A DNA stretch of 64,000 bases from Timema cristinae (GCA_039000515.1 JBCFYV010000100.1:52637433-52701432); one strand, 5' to 3'; numbered from the stretch's first letter, positions 11,207-23,713 are shown. Notes: generated from the sequence alone by a model not told the origin. Numbers and translations: made by a program.

Positions 11207-11634
11207 CAGGGGGTCTTAAACCCGTGGCCCGCGATAATGATGTTTGCGGCTCACTGGCTCATGAACAATATAAAATTATTTCAAGAAAAAAAATATGACA
11301 AATACAGATACGTATTTTATATAATCAACTACTAAAACGAATCCATATTTTATTTATGTACTTTACGTTATTTTGTAAACAATAATTGATTTTTACACGA
11401 AGAAAAGTATTACTTTTTAGTACAAATGTACTTTGAACCAGCAAATGACAACTTTTAGTAGAAAAGATATATCCTTATCCCTAGTACGAATATAATTGTT
11501 TAAGAATGAGCTAATACGAATTTTTTAAATTTATATTTATACAATCCGAATATTATATTTACAGTATTGTGGCCCGCAAGCCAACAAAAGACAAAAACTT
11601 TGAATTTTGGACAAAAAAAGGCTAAAGACCTCTG
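11207..11634. mobile_element. hAT-like non-autonomous element
   Basis: Starts CAGGGGGTCTTAAACCC and ends GGCTAAAGACCTCTG, a terminal inverted repeat of about 15 bp. It is flanked by near-identical 8-mers GATTAGGA (11199-11206) and GATCGGGA (11635-11642). Subterminal TGGCCCGC occurs at both ends (11226, 11571). The TA-centred 8-bp duplication fits the hAT Buster group. The 428-bp body is AT-rich without transposase. Confidence 0.75.
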
Positions 11635-11888
11635 GATCGGGACTTTTCACATATTTTATAATTCATTTTCTTCATAGTTTTAATTCATACAGGTGTTTCA
11701 AAATTCATAGCTCAAACTGTACATATAAATTGTTTGAACCAAACATAATACGAAAGCTCTCTACACTTACATCCGTAAACCTATTTTAATACCATTAAAC
11801 TGTATTCAAAGTTTCGGCGTATAGTGTCGGGAGAGCAAAGCTGTACAATCATGCGTGTACAACAAGTTGCATAGGAGTTGGGTGCTTA

Positions 11889-11938
11889 GCAATAATAATG
11901 GTAATAATGGTAATGGTAATAATGGTAATAATGGTATG
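11889..11938. repeat. (AATAATGGT)n microsatellite
   Basis: Repeats of AATAATGGTAATGG, imperfect. Confidence 0.85.
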
Positions 11939-12303
11939 CACTTTCTGTGATGTAGGACAGTTAATGATGACCCTCAGAACGTATTCACATTTCTACGGGG
12001 ACTGATGTGTTGTTTACCATTAATTGTGGTATGTTCTGTTCTGCTGCCGTGCTCCAAAGATATCAAGGTGTGCAGTGATGCACTCCTAACTACTATGTAA
12101 CCTGTTGTACACGTATGCTTGAACAGCTGTGTTCTCCAGACGCTGTACGCAAAAACTATGAACACAATTATAATGATATAGCATAATTTTCCGGATGGAT
12201 TTAGTAATTTTGGATTACTTTTGGCTAAAACAAACTCTATATGCAGTTTGGGCTATGAGTTTCCGAACACACTGTTTATTCTCAAACGGAATGTATTTTA
12301 ATC
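11939..12303. other. No gene seen
   Basis: Unremarkable DNA between a microsatellite and a SINE. The 63-codon minus-strand frame has no recognisable product. Confidence 0.4.
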
Positions 12304-12550
12304 AACCCGCCTCGGTGGCGTAGTTGGCTAACACGCTAGTCATGTTGAGCTAGACTGCTGAGGACGGGGAGATCGAGGTTCAAATCTCGGTCGGGTGAAC
12401 TGGGGGTAGTTTTCCTTAAATGGTTTTCCACTCTCGCTCCACGAAAATGCAGGTTCACTTCCTCTAAAATCAACCTTCCCAATTTCTAATCCATTTGAGT
12501 AATTAGTACTGGAGCGCATAACCCGAATGTCTAGTAAGACGCGGTTCCAA
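12304..12550 (+). repeat. SINE-A, full length, subtype 2 head
   Basis: Head CCTCGGTGGCGTAGTTGGCT with AACACGCTAGTC differs from the common GGTCTAAGG head and is shared only with 52748-52995. B box GAGGTTCAAATCTC. Body TTCCACTCTCGCTCCACG. Tail ATAACCCGAATGTCTAGTAA then GACGCGGT. Confidence 0.85.
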
Positions 12551-12881
12551 ATAAATAAAAATATGTTAACTAATTAAAATAAAAAATTGCAATGTTTAAA
12601 GTCACAACGTAAAAAGAATTAACCACGCTTATAATTAAATCATGTGGTTGCGCACTGTAGAACTTTAGAAACAATCACTGTGTATAAATAGTGTGACCTT
12701 ATGGGTGGTCTGTGAATTGACACGGGAGTTTCCAATGCTAAGAGGTTACCCACCCCTGTCTTGGGACGGTTTGTAGGGCAAAATAAATTAATAAAAGTAT
12801 TAGTTGGTTTCATTATGGCTTCTACAGCCAAGCTAATATATTTGTTAATTACGGTTATAGTCATATTTAAATATATAAACC

Positions 12882-13250
12882 TCTAGATTGAAAAATGACA
12901 CCTGAACATGAAAATCGAACCCAGGACCTTTGGTTTAGAGCCACTGAGCTATCCATGAGTTGTCCCATACTTTAGTCATTCTTCACTCATATTTTAAGAC
13001 AGAATCTGTGATGAACGTGTGGAAATCGTCAGATACATTTGAGCGATCAATTAGGATCGCAAGCTATCAGATAATGCAACCACCTTCGACTCGCTGGCGA
13101 TTTCCTCACGCGTACATCACAGACTCTGCATTCAAATATGAGTCAAGAATTACATTGGATAGGGGACGACTCAGCGGCAAGAGTATTGGTGTACTAAGCC
13201 AAAATTCCATGGTTCGATTCCCGTTTCCAGGTGTCATTTTTCGATTCTAT
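12882..13250. mobile_element. Element D: foldback with tRNA-like arms
   Basis: Two inverted arms of roughly 150 bp. The left arm (minus) gives TAGCTCAGTGGC (A box) and GGTCCTGGGTTCGATTTTC (B box), then AGGTGTCATTTTTC. The right arm (plus) gives the same order, with CATGGTTCGATTCCC and CAGGTGTCATTTTTCGATTC. Inner parts also pair: GTGGAAATCGTCAG with CTGGCGATTTCCTCAC. The 105-codon frame here is an artefact. The same design recurs at 60233-61040. Confidence 0.75.
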
Positions 13251-14030
13251 AGTACAGTTAGTTATTTCTCATTCTAAATCGAAATTTTTCCACTAAACCA
13301 TACTAACACATGTGTGTGGTATTATTCAAAGATTTTGTTTAATACACGTTATTTAAAAATAAATTATTTTAAAGATCTTTATTTATTATTAATAATTGAA
13401 ATAGTAATAATAAAATGATAAAATAAATTTAAACCTAAATAACGTTTTTCCAACGAGGTGAGAGGCGAGTAACTTAAATTTAGATAATTTCATTGTTGTC
13501 TATTTTCACCACTTTAATACTTAATGTAATTGTCTTAGATCTTAATATTCCCAAAACAATTAAAAAAATTAAATTTAGTTAGTGAGATAGTATTACGTGA
13601 CAATAAAACTAGTAGTGACTTTAACATTGATTTAATTTGTTTAATTTCTTGAAGGGGGGCACGCGCCCCCCATGCACTCTTCCTAGATCCAATACATCAA
13701 TGATCTATCTTTCTAATTTTAGACTCAATAGTCAATAATTACCTACTTTATTGGTCAAAATTTATAAAATAGAAATTTAGTAGCATATTGGTCCAAATAT
13801 ACAAATGAAGACGTTAATTATTTTAAATAGAATATATAAAATTTAAAACCGTGAGTCAAAATATGTTTTACGTATGTATAGCGAAATTTTGTTCTCCGGT
13901 TCGCAATTGTATTTTATATATTACAAATTTTGAGTAAATATCTCCATTTTTAAACAATATAGCGAGAAAGTCCATGGGGAGTTCTGTACCATTTATTTAA
14001 ATTGTTTTACCTTTCGATTCTCAAATAAAA
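13251..14030. other. No gene seen
   Basis: Very AT-rich. A small GGGGGGCACGCGCCCCCC palindrome lies near 13655-13672. Nothing coding. Confidence 0.45.
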
Positions 14031-14031
14031 C

Positions 14032-14080
14032 AAGATATATATATATTATATATATATAATTATATAATATAATATACATA
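14032..14080. repeat. (AT)n microsatellite
   Basis: Alternating AT with small interruptions. Confidence 0.85.
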
Positions 14081-14177
14081 CGTTCCTCGCGTTTGAGTTT
14101 CGATAACAATAGTTAGTTTTTTTTCTTGCAGAGCGTGTTACTAATCGTTCGGGCTATACGGTTTTGTATTAATCACG

Positions 14178-14360
14178 CCAATGATTTTAGGGGTTAGGAA
14201 AGTCATATTAATAGGAAGTGTACCAGTATTTCCGTAAAGGGAGAATGTAAAACCATTTTGGAAACCCCACCCTCATTACATCCGACCGAGATTCGAGCCT
14301 CAATCTTCCCGTTTAGTCTACTGCGAGAGTAGCGCATTAGACCATGCGGCCACCAATAGC
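14178..14360 (-). repeat. SINE-A, truncated tail
   Basis: Minus-strand copy with CACCCTCATTACATCCGACC, B-box complement GATTCGAGCC and head ATTAGACCATGCGGCCACC. The tail is degenerate. Its head abuts the head of the plus-strand copy at 14365. Confidence 0.75.
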
Positions 14361-14364
14361 AACC

Positions 14365-14605
14365 GAAGCACTGATTGGGAAAAAAAAATGCTGGTCTAAG
14401 ACGTCACTATCACAATATACTACACTTCCAATGGCGAGAAAATCGCCGTTCGAATCCCAGTTAAGTATATTGAGGGTGATTTGGTTGTTTTCCCTAAAAT
14501 GGTTTTACCACTTTCCCTCCGCGCAACTTCCTCATTTCTTAAATTTAGCGTAATTAGTACATATACATTCAACCAGGATGGTTAGTAAGACGCAGTGCTA
14601 AAATT
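14365..14605 (+). repeat. SINE-A, degenerate head
   Basis: GGTCTAAGACGTCACTATCAC, B box GTTCGAATCCCAG, body TTACCACTTTCCCTCCGCGC, tail GGTTAGTAAGACGCAGTGC. Forms a head-to-head pair with 14178-14360. Confidence 0.75.
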
Positions 14606-14654
14606 TAAAAAAGTAGCAGGATTTGTGGTCGGTGTGTGCAGAGGGTTGTGTGAG

Positions 14655-14662
14655 GGAGAGAG

Positions 14663-14718
<56 letters not shown>

Positions 14719-14720
14719 GG
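14655..14720. repeat. (GA)n microsatellite
   Basis: About 65 bp of nearly pure GA. The Arg/Glu frame on plus and Ser/Leu frame on minus are products of the repeat. Confidence 0.95.
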
Positions 14721-15205
14721 ATATATTTATGAGGAGGGGAGGGCGGTAGGAAATAAAAGCTTAGAGGACGGTGTGGCGAGAGAACCGTCAAGGGGCGTTG
14801 GTGGCCCTGGCGTCTGATTCACGAGTATTGTCCGGCGTCGTTGACGTAGGCGTCGGCACTAGGTTTTTGTGGTCGGAGATTGGGGAAAAGGGGCAGGGGG
14901 GTTGTTTAGGACCATAATATGAGCCGCCAAGTCGTCGAGTGGGGCAAGGAATAATAATAAAAATAGAAAAGTGTGCGTGACGAGGTACCGCGAGTGCCAT
15001 AAAACCTTAGAGTTTATCGTTTACACGTTGTCCCGGTGTGGACAAAAAGAGCGACTTTGTTTTTTATACAGAGACAAGTACGATATATAGCTACAGTAGG
15101 TGGGGGGGGAGGGAATGATGCTGTACATGTGTACCGAGGGGGGTTATGGCCCCCCTTTCAACACACTCGCCTTGCCTATGGGAAAATATCACGTCATCAT
15201 TGTTA
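14721..15205. other. No gene seen
   Basis: GC-richer than average (14760-15000). Short frames on both strands but none recognisable. Confidence 0.4.
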
Positions 15206-15206
15206 C

Positions 15207-15440
15207 AACCCGCTTTGGTGGTCGCATGGTCTAAGGTGTATCTCACAATAGACTAGATCTTCGATCACAGGGAGATAAGGGTTCGAATCCCTGCTGGGTG
15301 TGGTGGGGGTGAATTATTTACCACTCTTCTCCCGCGTATATGCGTGTACACTTTGTTATTCAACCCTCCTCGTCCCGAACACAATAGCGTAATTAATACA
15401 TATTCGTATAACCTGAACAGGTAGTAAGATGGGGTGACAA
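15207..15440 (+). repeat. SINE-A, full length
   Basis: Head TTGGTGGTCGCATGGTCTAA, B box GGTTCGAATCCC, body CACTCTTCTCCCGCG, tail ATAACCTGAACAGGTAGTAA. Confidence 0.85.
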
Positions 15441-16862
15441 AGAGAAATTTGCCGATACAGTCGCGTTTATTAATATTGTCTACAAAAAAATATGTTTGTG
15501 TATTTTCAAAAAGTCTCTTTCTTCCACAGTCTTACTATATACTTTAATAATTTATAAAACTAAGAACCGGTGAACCGGGAACTGAAGAAACCGCTAGAAC
15601 CGAGGAAAGACCGATCAGAAATATCCTTAATTTTTATCGGTGATATTTAAAAAAAAACTTCGCCATATAAAGCAAAACAAAAATAGGTATATATATTGGG
15701 TGCATGATTGCAGTTATCTCACCCTAAAATCATCATTTAGGTCTGCGAAGATGGTGGTGGGGTGGTGTGGGAGGGACCACATCCCCCGCAACCCCCCCTT
15801 TTCGTTTAGAAGACAAGACAATAAATGTTTGAACGCTTCGTCAAACCACTGTGGAACATTTGAACAACTCCCCGACTTAATTTACTTTGAGCGGTGGGTG
15901 GTAAATGGAATACCGGTGGAAAGTGGTTTTCGAAGTCGCCCTAGCAATCAACAAACAGGCAGCAGCTCCTTTCGTATTACAACCCCTATCTTCGCAACCC
16001 CTTCACCCTTTTCCCCCACCCTCTTCCACTTTTCATTTGAATTAAACACAGTTGAAAGCAACGTTCCTAAATGAAACGGCATAAATTATGATTTTGATTA
16101 CGTTTACCTATGTTTTACCTCTCTTGGGTAAGGTTGAGGGGTGTAGGGGGAGAGCGAGGGGTGGTTTAGCCCACCCCCTCCAGTTTAATTACAATTAACA
16201 CAACAATAGTTCTGTTGCGCTGTTCTTTTAAATTGTTTTGATTGTGCTAATGGAAGTATTGATATTTCATGAAAACCCACGTGATTGCAATAAATTGGTG
16301 ACGGAATACCCCAATTTGCTATGCAAGTTTCAATCTCCCTCCCCCCCCTTTCCCTTTCCCCTCATAAAATTCGTGGGGAAGGTTAGAGTGAAACACTGAA
16401 TGATTACAAAATATTTTGGTATTTTTCGATAAATGATTCAGTTGAAAATTTGGGAATGGTTTCGTGCACGCGAAAATGGGAAGAAAAATTGGATGTATTA
16501 TTAACAGCCTGTTTATTGGTTATTAATGATCCGGAATGCAGGTTGTTTCTATTTAAATTGAAACGAGAGTTTTTTTTTTTAGCCTGGAATGATTTAATAG
16601 CTGGATAGCGATCAACTTCAGGTCCATATAAGGCCCGGTTCCCACGGTCGACGTAAGTCTTTTTCGCAGTCGTATCCTGTGCAGCCAAGTTGACGCCACA
16701 TCCCAGAAAAACATTCTCCTGAATGAACTTAGTTCACAGGGGACGATAGTTCCGGTGTCGACTTGCCGTCAAATAAGGGACGCGGGGGTGATTTTGCCAC
16801 CCAGTGACCTGTCGGTATCTGTGAACACTGTGTCCCCAAGTATTTGCACGCGTCATTGAGCT
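15441..16862. other. No gene seen
   Basis: Contains the 144-codon plus frame at 15640-16074 and a 94-codon minus frame at 16404-16688. Neither shows a known motif, and the first is low complexity near both ends. I do not call either a gene. Confidence 0.4.
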
Positions 16863-17262
16863 GCTTGCGTGAGCTGATTTTTAGCGGTGACATGGTGTGT
16901 CACAAGACGCAGGTTGCTTGCGTGAGATGATTTTTAGCGGTGACATGGTGTGTCACAAGACGCAGGTTGCTTGCGTGAGCTGATTTTTAGCGGTGACATG
17001 GTGTCACAAGACGCAGGTTGCTTGCGTGGGCTGATTTTAGCGGTGACATGGTGTCACAAGACGCAGGTTGCTTGCGTGAGCTGATTTTTAGCGGTGACAT
17101 GGTGTGTCACAAGACGCAGGTTGCTTGCGTGAGCTGATTTTTAGCGGTGACATGGTGTGTCACAAGACGCAGGTTGCTTGCGTGAGCTGATTTTTAGCGG
17201 TGACATGGTGTGTCACAAGACGCAGGTTGCTTGCGTGAGATGATTTTAACGTGACGCTATTA
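16863..17262. repeat. Minisatellite, 53-bp unit, about 7.5 copies
   Basis: GCTTGCGTGAG starts units at 16863, 16916, 16969, 17020, 17070, 17123, 17176 and 17229. Most are 53 bp; two are shorter by loss of GT in the GTGTGTCAC part and a T. Each unit holds GTGACATGGTGTGTCAC, a short near-palindrome able to pair within the unit. Confidence 0.95.
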
Positions 17263-17389
17263 CAAAAATAATTCTCTTCGCCTGCGTGTGGCGGGCTTAA
17301 GATTTGTCAGTAGGAGAAGTCTCAAGCTAGGCTGAAACTTGGTAATTTGGGTTTTAATAATGTTCCCCATAGGAGTTTTTTGATTTATA

Positions 17390-17705
17390 TGTCTAGCCCT
17401 AAAACTAATGGTAATTTACTTAAAGGCGAAAAGAAAAAAAAGTTTTCTAACATCAGTTTTAAAGATTTTGATTAAAATTCGTGTCTAGGCACAAACGAGA
17501 TGGCACATCTCAACTTTCCCGATAAAATGGCTTGGAGGGTATTTTATATGAGGGGATCTCCGCAACTATTCATGATAGGAAATAGCTTATCATTGCGAAG
17601 TTGCAGGAATATTAAAAATAAAAAACTTATTAGAAATGTATTTTTATAAAATTAATAGTTTCTGAGCTATAACAATTTTTTTAAATTGAGGTTTAGGAAA
17701 TCTGG
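17390..17705 (-). repeat. Dispersed repeat G, partial, minus
   Basis: Contains AGTTTCTGAGCTATAACA and ATTTTTATAAAATTAAT, the reverse of the CTCAGAAACTATTGG-TTTTATAAA block at 48590. GGAGGGTATTTTATATGA is like the complement of the same family's AAAGTACC region. Confidence 0.5.
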
Positions 17706-18360
17706 AGATGGTTACTAAGAACTCTGGTGAACAGGTATGTTGCTTTTTCCTCAATACGTTTTATAAAAGTGTATAATATTTAATTTATGGTCTTAGGTTG
17801 AACACGGTGCTCTTTTTACCCATTATTTTCTGCAAAAAAATGTTATTTAGTTTCACATATCGACGAGTTTTACGTAAATGTTTCCATTTTTAGGTAAAGG
17901 AGTGATAAAGCCTGTACTATGCACGCACACCATTTATTATGGTACAGTACTGTTGACGCTTTCAATTATGATCACGTTCTAAATAAACTTTTTTTTTTAA
18001 ATATCATCCCTCCACTTGAGAGAAATAAAAAGGTTTTGATTTATACTTGACGTGACGAGAGTTGGTCATAGTTCCACGGACTGAATGAAACATGGATCAT
18101 TGAGCAGATAATGGTCCAGTCATGGATTAAGAGAATAAAGATTATTCATTACAAAAAAACACACACACATACACATAGCTTCACTCTCAAAAGGAATAGT
18201 CGTCAAACTTACACGTAAAGGTGGTCAAGCGGTATAAACGGTTAGATTCTTACTACAAATACAACAAGAGTTGACCCTTTTTGATAGCATTTGAATAGGA
18301 AGGTTGGGGATTAAATTAGGAATCTGGAAAAGGTCCCTTGGAGGAAGAGGGGATTGTTTG
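17706..18360. other. No gene seen
   Basis: AT-rich. A short CA repeat lies at 18160-18176. Confidence 0.4.
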
Positions 18361-18364
18361 TTCA

Positions 18365-18530
18365 TTTTTTTTTATCACCGAGTCTTATTACCTGTTCAGG
18401 TTATACGAGTTTATGGTCTTTACTCATCCCTATCTCATTAGATTAAATACGCATTTTAGAGGTAATCTAGCCGCATTTGCGGAGAAGGAGAGCGGGAAAC
18501 CGTTTAGGGAGATCCTTGGTCTCTAACACA
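18365..18530 (-). repeat. SINE-A, head missing
   Basis: Tail GTCTTATTACCTGTTCAGG, body TTTTAGAGGTAATCTAGCCG and GGAGAGCGGGAAACC. The copy ends before the B box. Confidence 0.7.
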
Positions 18531-18794
18531 AGACGACTTAAACCGTTCGACCGTTGAAGCATTGTACCTTATTGCTTGAGCCATATTTTCCATTGGCGAA
18601 TGCTGATACACTTTTTTTACTTTTAATCTTATTTAGCCCCTTATTTTCATAGGTTGTCAATGAAGTGGATACGAAAACAACTTCCGCCCAAAAATAATAT
18701 AAAATACTACATTAACATGAAATGTCGAGAATATTTAAATTCGTATAGTAAGCCGATAGTGCTATAAATATTTTGAATTAACAAACTAATCATC

Positions 18795-19005
18795 TGTTTA
18801 TGTGGTCGAATGGTCTAAGGCGTTTCTCTCGCCCTAAACAGAGTTGATGATGACGGGGAGATAGGAGTTTGAAACACAATTAGGTGGGTTCAGGTGTTTT
18901 TTTCATAAATGATGTAAAATTATCTCCACGCAAATGTGGGAACATTTCCTTTAAATTCAATATATTTTATTATTATATTATTTAGTAAGACGCAGTGATA
19001 AAAAG
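18795..19005 (+). repeat. SINE-A
   Basis: Head TATGTGGTCGAATGGTCTAA, GATGACGGGGAGATAGGAG, degenerate B box, body CTCCACGCAAATGTGGG, tail TTTAGTAAGACGCAGTGAT. Confidence 0.8.
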
Positions 19006-19191
19006 CAACTCATTAAATCTTGTGAAACAGTTGAAAGTTCTGCAATGCGTTTCAATCCTCCTGAAGACAACTTTCGTTAGTATCTCAGATTAAATTAAAT
19101 AAATCCGGTAGTCAAATACACCTCTCATCTCTTGTTCTATGACGTCTCCATTTTTTTTACGTCGAAGAGAGTGGTGAGTGGTGAATGACGT

Positions 19192-19550
19192 TGTAGCATT
19201 TATCGTCATAAGGCTACAATAAAGAATAAACCTACAAGACTGAAGTAACACTAGCATTTATCGGCATAAAGCTACAATAAATAATGAGCCTACAAGACTG
19301 AAGTAACACTAGCATTTATCGGCATAAAGCTACAATAAATAATAAAACCTACAAGACTGAAGTAACACTGTAGCATTTATCGACATAAAGCTACAATAAA
19401 TAATAAAACCTACAAGACTGAAGTAACACTGTAGCATTTATCGACATTAAGCTACAATAAATAATAAAACCTACAAGACTGAAGTAACACTGTAGCATTT
19501 ATCGTCATAAAGCTACAATAAATAATGAACCTACAAGACTGAAGTAACTA
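19192..19550. repeat. Minisatellite, 58-61-bp unit, 6 copies
   Basis: TAGCATTTATCG occurs at 19194, 19252, 19310, 19371, 19432 and 19493. The first spacings are 58 bp, later ones 61 bp, after gain of a TG and an A. GTAGC and GCTAC in each unit could pair as a small stem. Confidence 0.95.
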
Positions 19551-21325
19551 AAAGATTCAACTCACCAAGCCCCATTCATCAGTGGCCCCTCCCCAGTGAA
19601 CTTCACGCACAACCTTCAGCGAACAATAACAACATTAAACTAACCGAGCGAGTCGTGTGGAGACTCGCACCAAGAATTATCATGAGGCATGCTGGGAAAG
19701 CATGACGTATAAAATGATGATGTGGCCCGGAAACTATTGTTCGATAGTCTTCCACAAAATGCTAGAACAATCCACGCCCGTCTGGCTACCCCTTCCCACC
19801 CCTCTTTGTGTACGTTCCCCTATGTGTGGTTTTCCCCTCTTCCCCCTTTCCGAGCTAGAATTGAAATCGTATATAATCATGTAACATGTATTAGCTTTTT
19901 ACTCTTGTCAGGATAGCGTCCTTGGACACATCAGGTGTCGAGGATGAACAAAAGATATAAAATCATGTTTCGGCCTTTATACTGTCAAAATTACGTTTAG
20001 GTTATTATTGCTGTTAGTTAAAATTAATTTATATAATCATGGTTAGGGACAGCATATTTAACTTTGGTTTGATTAGAAATAGTAAATAATATTTTTTGCA
20101 AGTTGTTAAGTTGGCAAAATGAAAACATAGTTCTATTTATTTGAACTCGGGAATTTAGATGTGTATTTTTGAACTGATATCAAACATAGGTAATGGACAT
20201 GTTCCTTGTCACATAAAATATATACCCCGTGTGGTGTAAACTGTTTAGATGTTATAAATGTTAGGTTTTGGAAGGATACGAAACTTAGAGCCCATCTGGC
20301 CGTAAAGTTAAGTTATTACTTCTCAATATTTCGTGAATTATCCCTTTTTGTAAATGGTCGTAATGACTAATTTGTTTACTTTTATGAAAGTCTGTAATTC
20401 TATCGAGAACGGTCGAGTGAGACCAATAGAGCCAAGTTTCTAATGTTATACATTAGTATTCAAAACTGGGTGACCCATTGTTGTAAATTTTCTAATTGTA
20501 GCTACGTGTTGACAGTTAGCTTGGGATGTCGAGTGAGGCATATTGTTGTAATAGTTATGATATACAATATTATATTTCTCCCTTGTAAATCATGAGGGAT
20601 CGTTAATTGTAAACGATTGGATATATCCTTATGATATACAGTAATGTCCATGAATCTATCCAACTATTTAACTTTAACATTTTCATATGTTTATTTATCT
20701 ACTGTTTATCTAAATAAACTATTTAATATCAAATGTGAATCTCTACCTTCTTATAGGTATGGACCTATATATTATAAAATATCACGTCCTCTATCCTAGT
20801 ACCTCGGCTTACTTCCAAGTCCTACAAATAATGTTTGTAGAGTAAGTTCATGGAAACAGAATGACCTATATGCCAGAGTACGGCCTATTTGTCATATGAT
20901 ATCCTATTGGCTCCTCTGCAATTATTGTCTGTTTTTTGTTTTTTGTACTTATATTGTGTACCCGCCTTTATTAGTTCTTGGAGAATAAGGGCGAGGTTAC
21001 AACGTGATGCGGTAACAGATAGCAAGCAGACCCGAGTCCGAACTGTCACGTGGTAGGTAACAGCCCGAGATGGGAACACGATGTCTGCGTTGTCCCGGGT
21101 AGTTTATACTTCAAGGTCTCTGAGAATATGTATCAATAATCTTGGAACAAGATAGAAAGTAAATAAAGAAGGAAAAAAGTTGATTCATTTTATTTTTCAA
21201 CGTAGGGGTGTAGAAAAGGCAAGTTAAAGGCATTATTTTTGTAAATTTTATATCAAAACTTTTTTGTTCAAAAGAAATCAAATGATTGTCCAGTCGAAAC
21301 TTTTTTAAGTTTATTCCCCTCAACA
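19551..21325. other. No gene seen
   Basis: Two overlapping short frames near 19657-19916 and one at 20885-21079 are unsupported. 19930-20770 is T-rich and resembles 9219-10641 in composition but not in sequence. Confidence 0.4.
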
Positions 21326-21327
21326 GA

Positions 21328-21545
21328 AACCCACTTCAATGGCAGCGCGCTACTCTCGTATTGGACTAGACTGCCGACGACGGGGATCAAGGTTCGAATC
21401 TTGGTTGGGTGTACTGAGAGTGGTTTTTCCAAAATGGGTTTCAACTCTTCCTCTATGCCAATGCGGGTACACTCCCTCTAAATATAACCTTCCTAGTCTC
21501 TAAAACCATTAGCGTAATTAGTACATAACGTGATGTATATAAAAG
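21328..21545 (+). repeat. SINE-A, 5' part shortened
   Basis: CCCACTTCAATGGCAGCGCG joins directly to CTACTCTCGTATTGGACTAG, so the A box is deleted. B box GGTTCGAATCTTGG, body TTTCAACTCTTCCTCTATGC, end GCGTAATTAGTACATAACG. Confidence 0.8.
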
Positions 21546-23660
21546 AGAAGAACGAAAACTATGAAAATTTGTATCTCAAAGTAAAGAATAAAACTCGCTG
21601 CTATTTCTCAAATATCTTGAAACGTTCTGTCGTGAGTCTGTCAAAAAATTACTGTATTTGTTGGAGGAATTCTAAATCTAGAGCTCTTTTTCATCAAGAC
21701 TAGTCTAATAGCTCCGGAAATATGATTTAATCGTAGAAAATGAGCTAATGTCAGGGTTTTGCACTCTTTTTTCTATATATAACATTCAAAATATAGGTTT
21801 GTTAAGGAAAAAGATCCCCGTAAAAATCTTTCGACCTTATTTTGGAATAACGCATCTCATTATGTGATATTGCGTTAGAGCTGAACATCTGCGTGGCAAT
21901 TTCTCGCTTACCGAGGGCCACCTTAAGAGACAAGGCAATGAAGTTATTTTTCTTTGACTTAAATATTACAGGTCTCACATAAAGTGATATTGAATTTAAA
22001 AAAATAAAGTGTTCGCCATTTGAAAGTGGCAAAATTAAACAAGGTCTTCAAATCAGAAAAAAATATCGTCACTGGCAAAGATGACGTTTATGTGCCTAAA
22101 CTATTTTGGCATGGACATTTTTACGTCCAATAATATATATTTAAATTTTCTGACACACTTCCAATCAAAAAAATGTTTCTCAACACAGACATGTACAATT
22201 CGACACCATTTTTAAGTGAATCAGTTTGTTAAATTTCATTGAAATTATTTAAAACAATTGCCTTTCAATTTAATCTTATCAATTTGGTCGAATCACTCGC
22301 ATGGTTCAACCAAAGTGAACCATGTAAATTCACCTCTAAGGAGTCACGCGGTACAGTACATTGAAACTTGTTGTTCAACGCGCCCGTCGGGAATTCTATC
22401 AACGCCGACACAAGTCACAACCCCCACCACACAACCTTCCCCGATGATGAATACGATAGTCTGAAACAAACAGCGGCTCAGTCGCTTTGGAACCAAACCG
22501 ATCCGAGGCAAAGTCAATGCGGAATGTGACGGAGGAGGGGTTGGGGCATAAAGCGGGTTAGGGGGGTTAGGGACCTACAATTCATGGCCCACGAACGGTA
22601 CGTTTGTCCACTAATGAGCCATGAAGGACTCTATCCCTTGTAACGTACAATTAACATCCAACCGCAATGCACATGATAGTATGTAGGATACACATACGGT
22701 ACTCCCTTACTACCCCTCCTCTACCCCCATAGATTCCAGGGTCACTAGAGCCCTAGCCCAGATCAAGATCAGAGTCGGTAGACCCACAGAGTAGAGTGGT
22801 CTAGTCGCATACAATTATGCAATGATACCTTAATAGCTTAAAGCTGTTTTAGTACCCGTCGCTGATAGGGCGAACTAGTAGGCGCAGTGATAATAGGGGT
22901 GTTGAGAGAGGTTGATGGGGGGAGGGAATATAGATAGATAATGAAGGAATTTGGTCTCCACCAATCAATACTTAATAATAATTGAGTTTGGTTCATGTCA
23001 CCAGTGAAGGTGTTTAGAACACCTTGCCTATAAAGATTGGGTCAAAACGCAAGATTTATTCAACGTTGTGTCTATTTTCTTACTATCAGATTCCCTTTTT
23101 TTTTCAAAGTCTTCCAGAGGGAATCCCCATTTTTCCAGGCAGCTTCGGTGGAAGAAATTACTAATAAAATGTATTTTTCCACCAAAGTGACTGAGTGTGA
23201 AGTCATGTGACTTATGTTTAAAACAAGATGACTTAAGATTGACAGGGAAATATATCTTCTCTCGCTCCATAGCTCTTGTTTTAAGAGGCAATAAGTCATG
23301 TTTGAATCAGCGTGTTTAATTTCTTCAGTTTTGTCCATCCAAAGTCCTATTATTTTAAACTTTCAGTAAAATAACCCAAATTAACAAAATTTTGCAAAAT
23401 TCCCTGTGTTTTTTCCGTTTTTTTTTCCACACACTAAAATTTCACGGGGTATTTTCCGGTTCTCCCAGTTTTTCAGGTGTATGGCAACCCTGGTTTTATA
23501 ACTATACTGACTGTTCTTTTGAGTAAACGATAATATTTTTTTTAAAGCGTGTGCCATCCGAGTTTGTCGGTTATACATTCCTGGTTTAATACGGGCAGTG
23601 GCTGATATGTAACCATTTTCTGAGGACGGGTCACCATGTAGGTTCGGTTACTTCGTCTCG
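21546..23660. other. No gene seen
   Basis: About 2.1 kb of AT-rich DNA with GC-richer patches (22370-22760). Open frames up to 88 codons overlap on the same strand and are unrecognised. The 23600-23660 part may be the 3' end of a retroelement before the ATG repeat. Confidence 0.4.
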
Positions 23661-23663
23661 ATG

Positions 23664-23713
23664 AGATGATAATGATGATGATGATGATGATTGATTATGA
23701 TTATGATTATGTG
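23664..23713. repeat. (ATG)n / (ATT ATG)n microsatellite
   Basis: GATGATAATGATGATGATG then GATTATGATTATGATTATG. Likely a retroelement tail, as similar repeats end LINE fragments elsewhere in the window. Confidence 0.8.

Noticed and set aside
14623..14817. Arg/Glu-rich and Ser/Leu-rich frames
   Set aside because: Translation of the (GA)n microsatellite.
15640..16074. 144-codon open frame on plus
   Set aside because: No motif or family recognised, low-complexity ends, and no splice or codon-use support; length is within chance for this much DNA.
16863..17262. CRISPR array
   Set aside because: Units are contiguous with no unique spacers and the sequence is eukaryotic in character.
19930..20770. 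Second LTR matching 9219-10641
   Set aside because: Similar T-rich composition only; I could not find shared sequence blocks.
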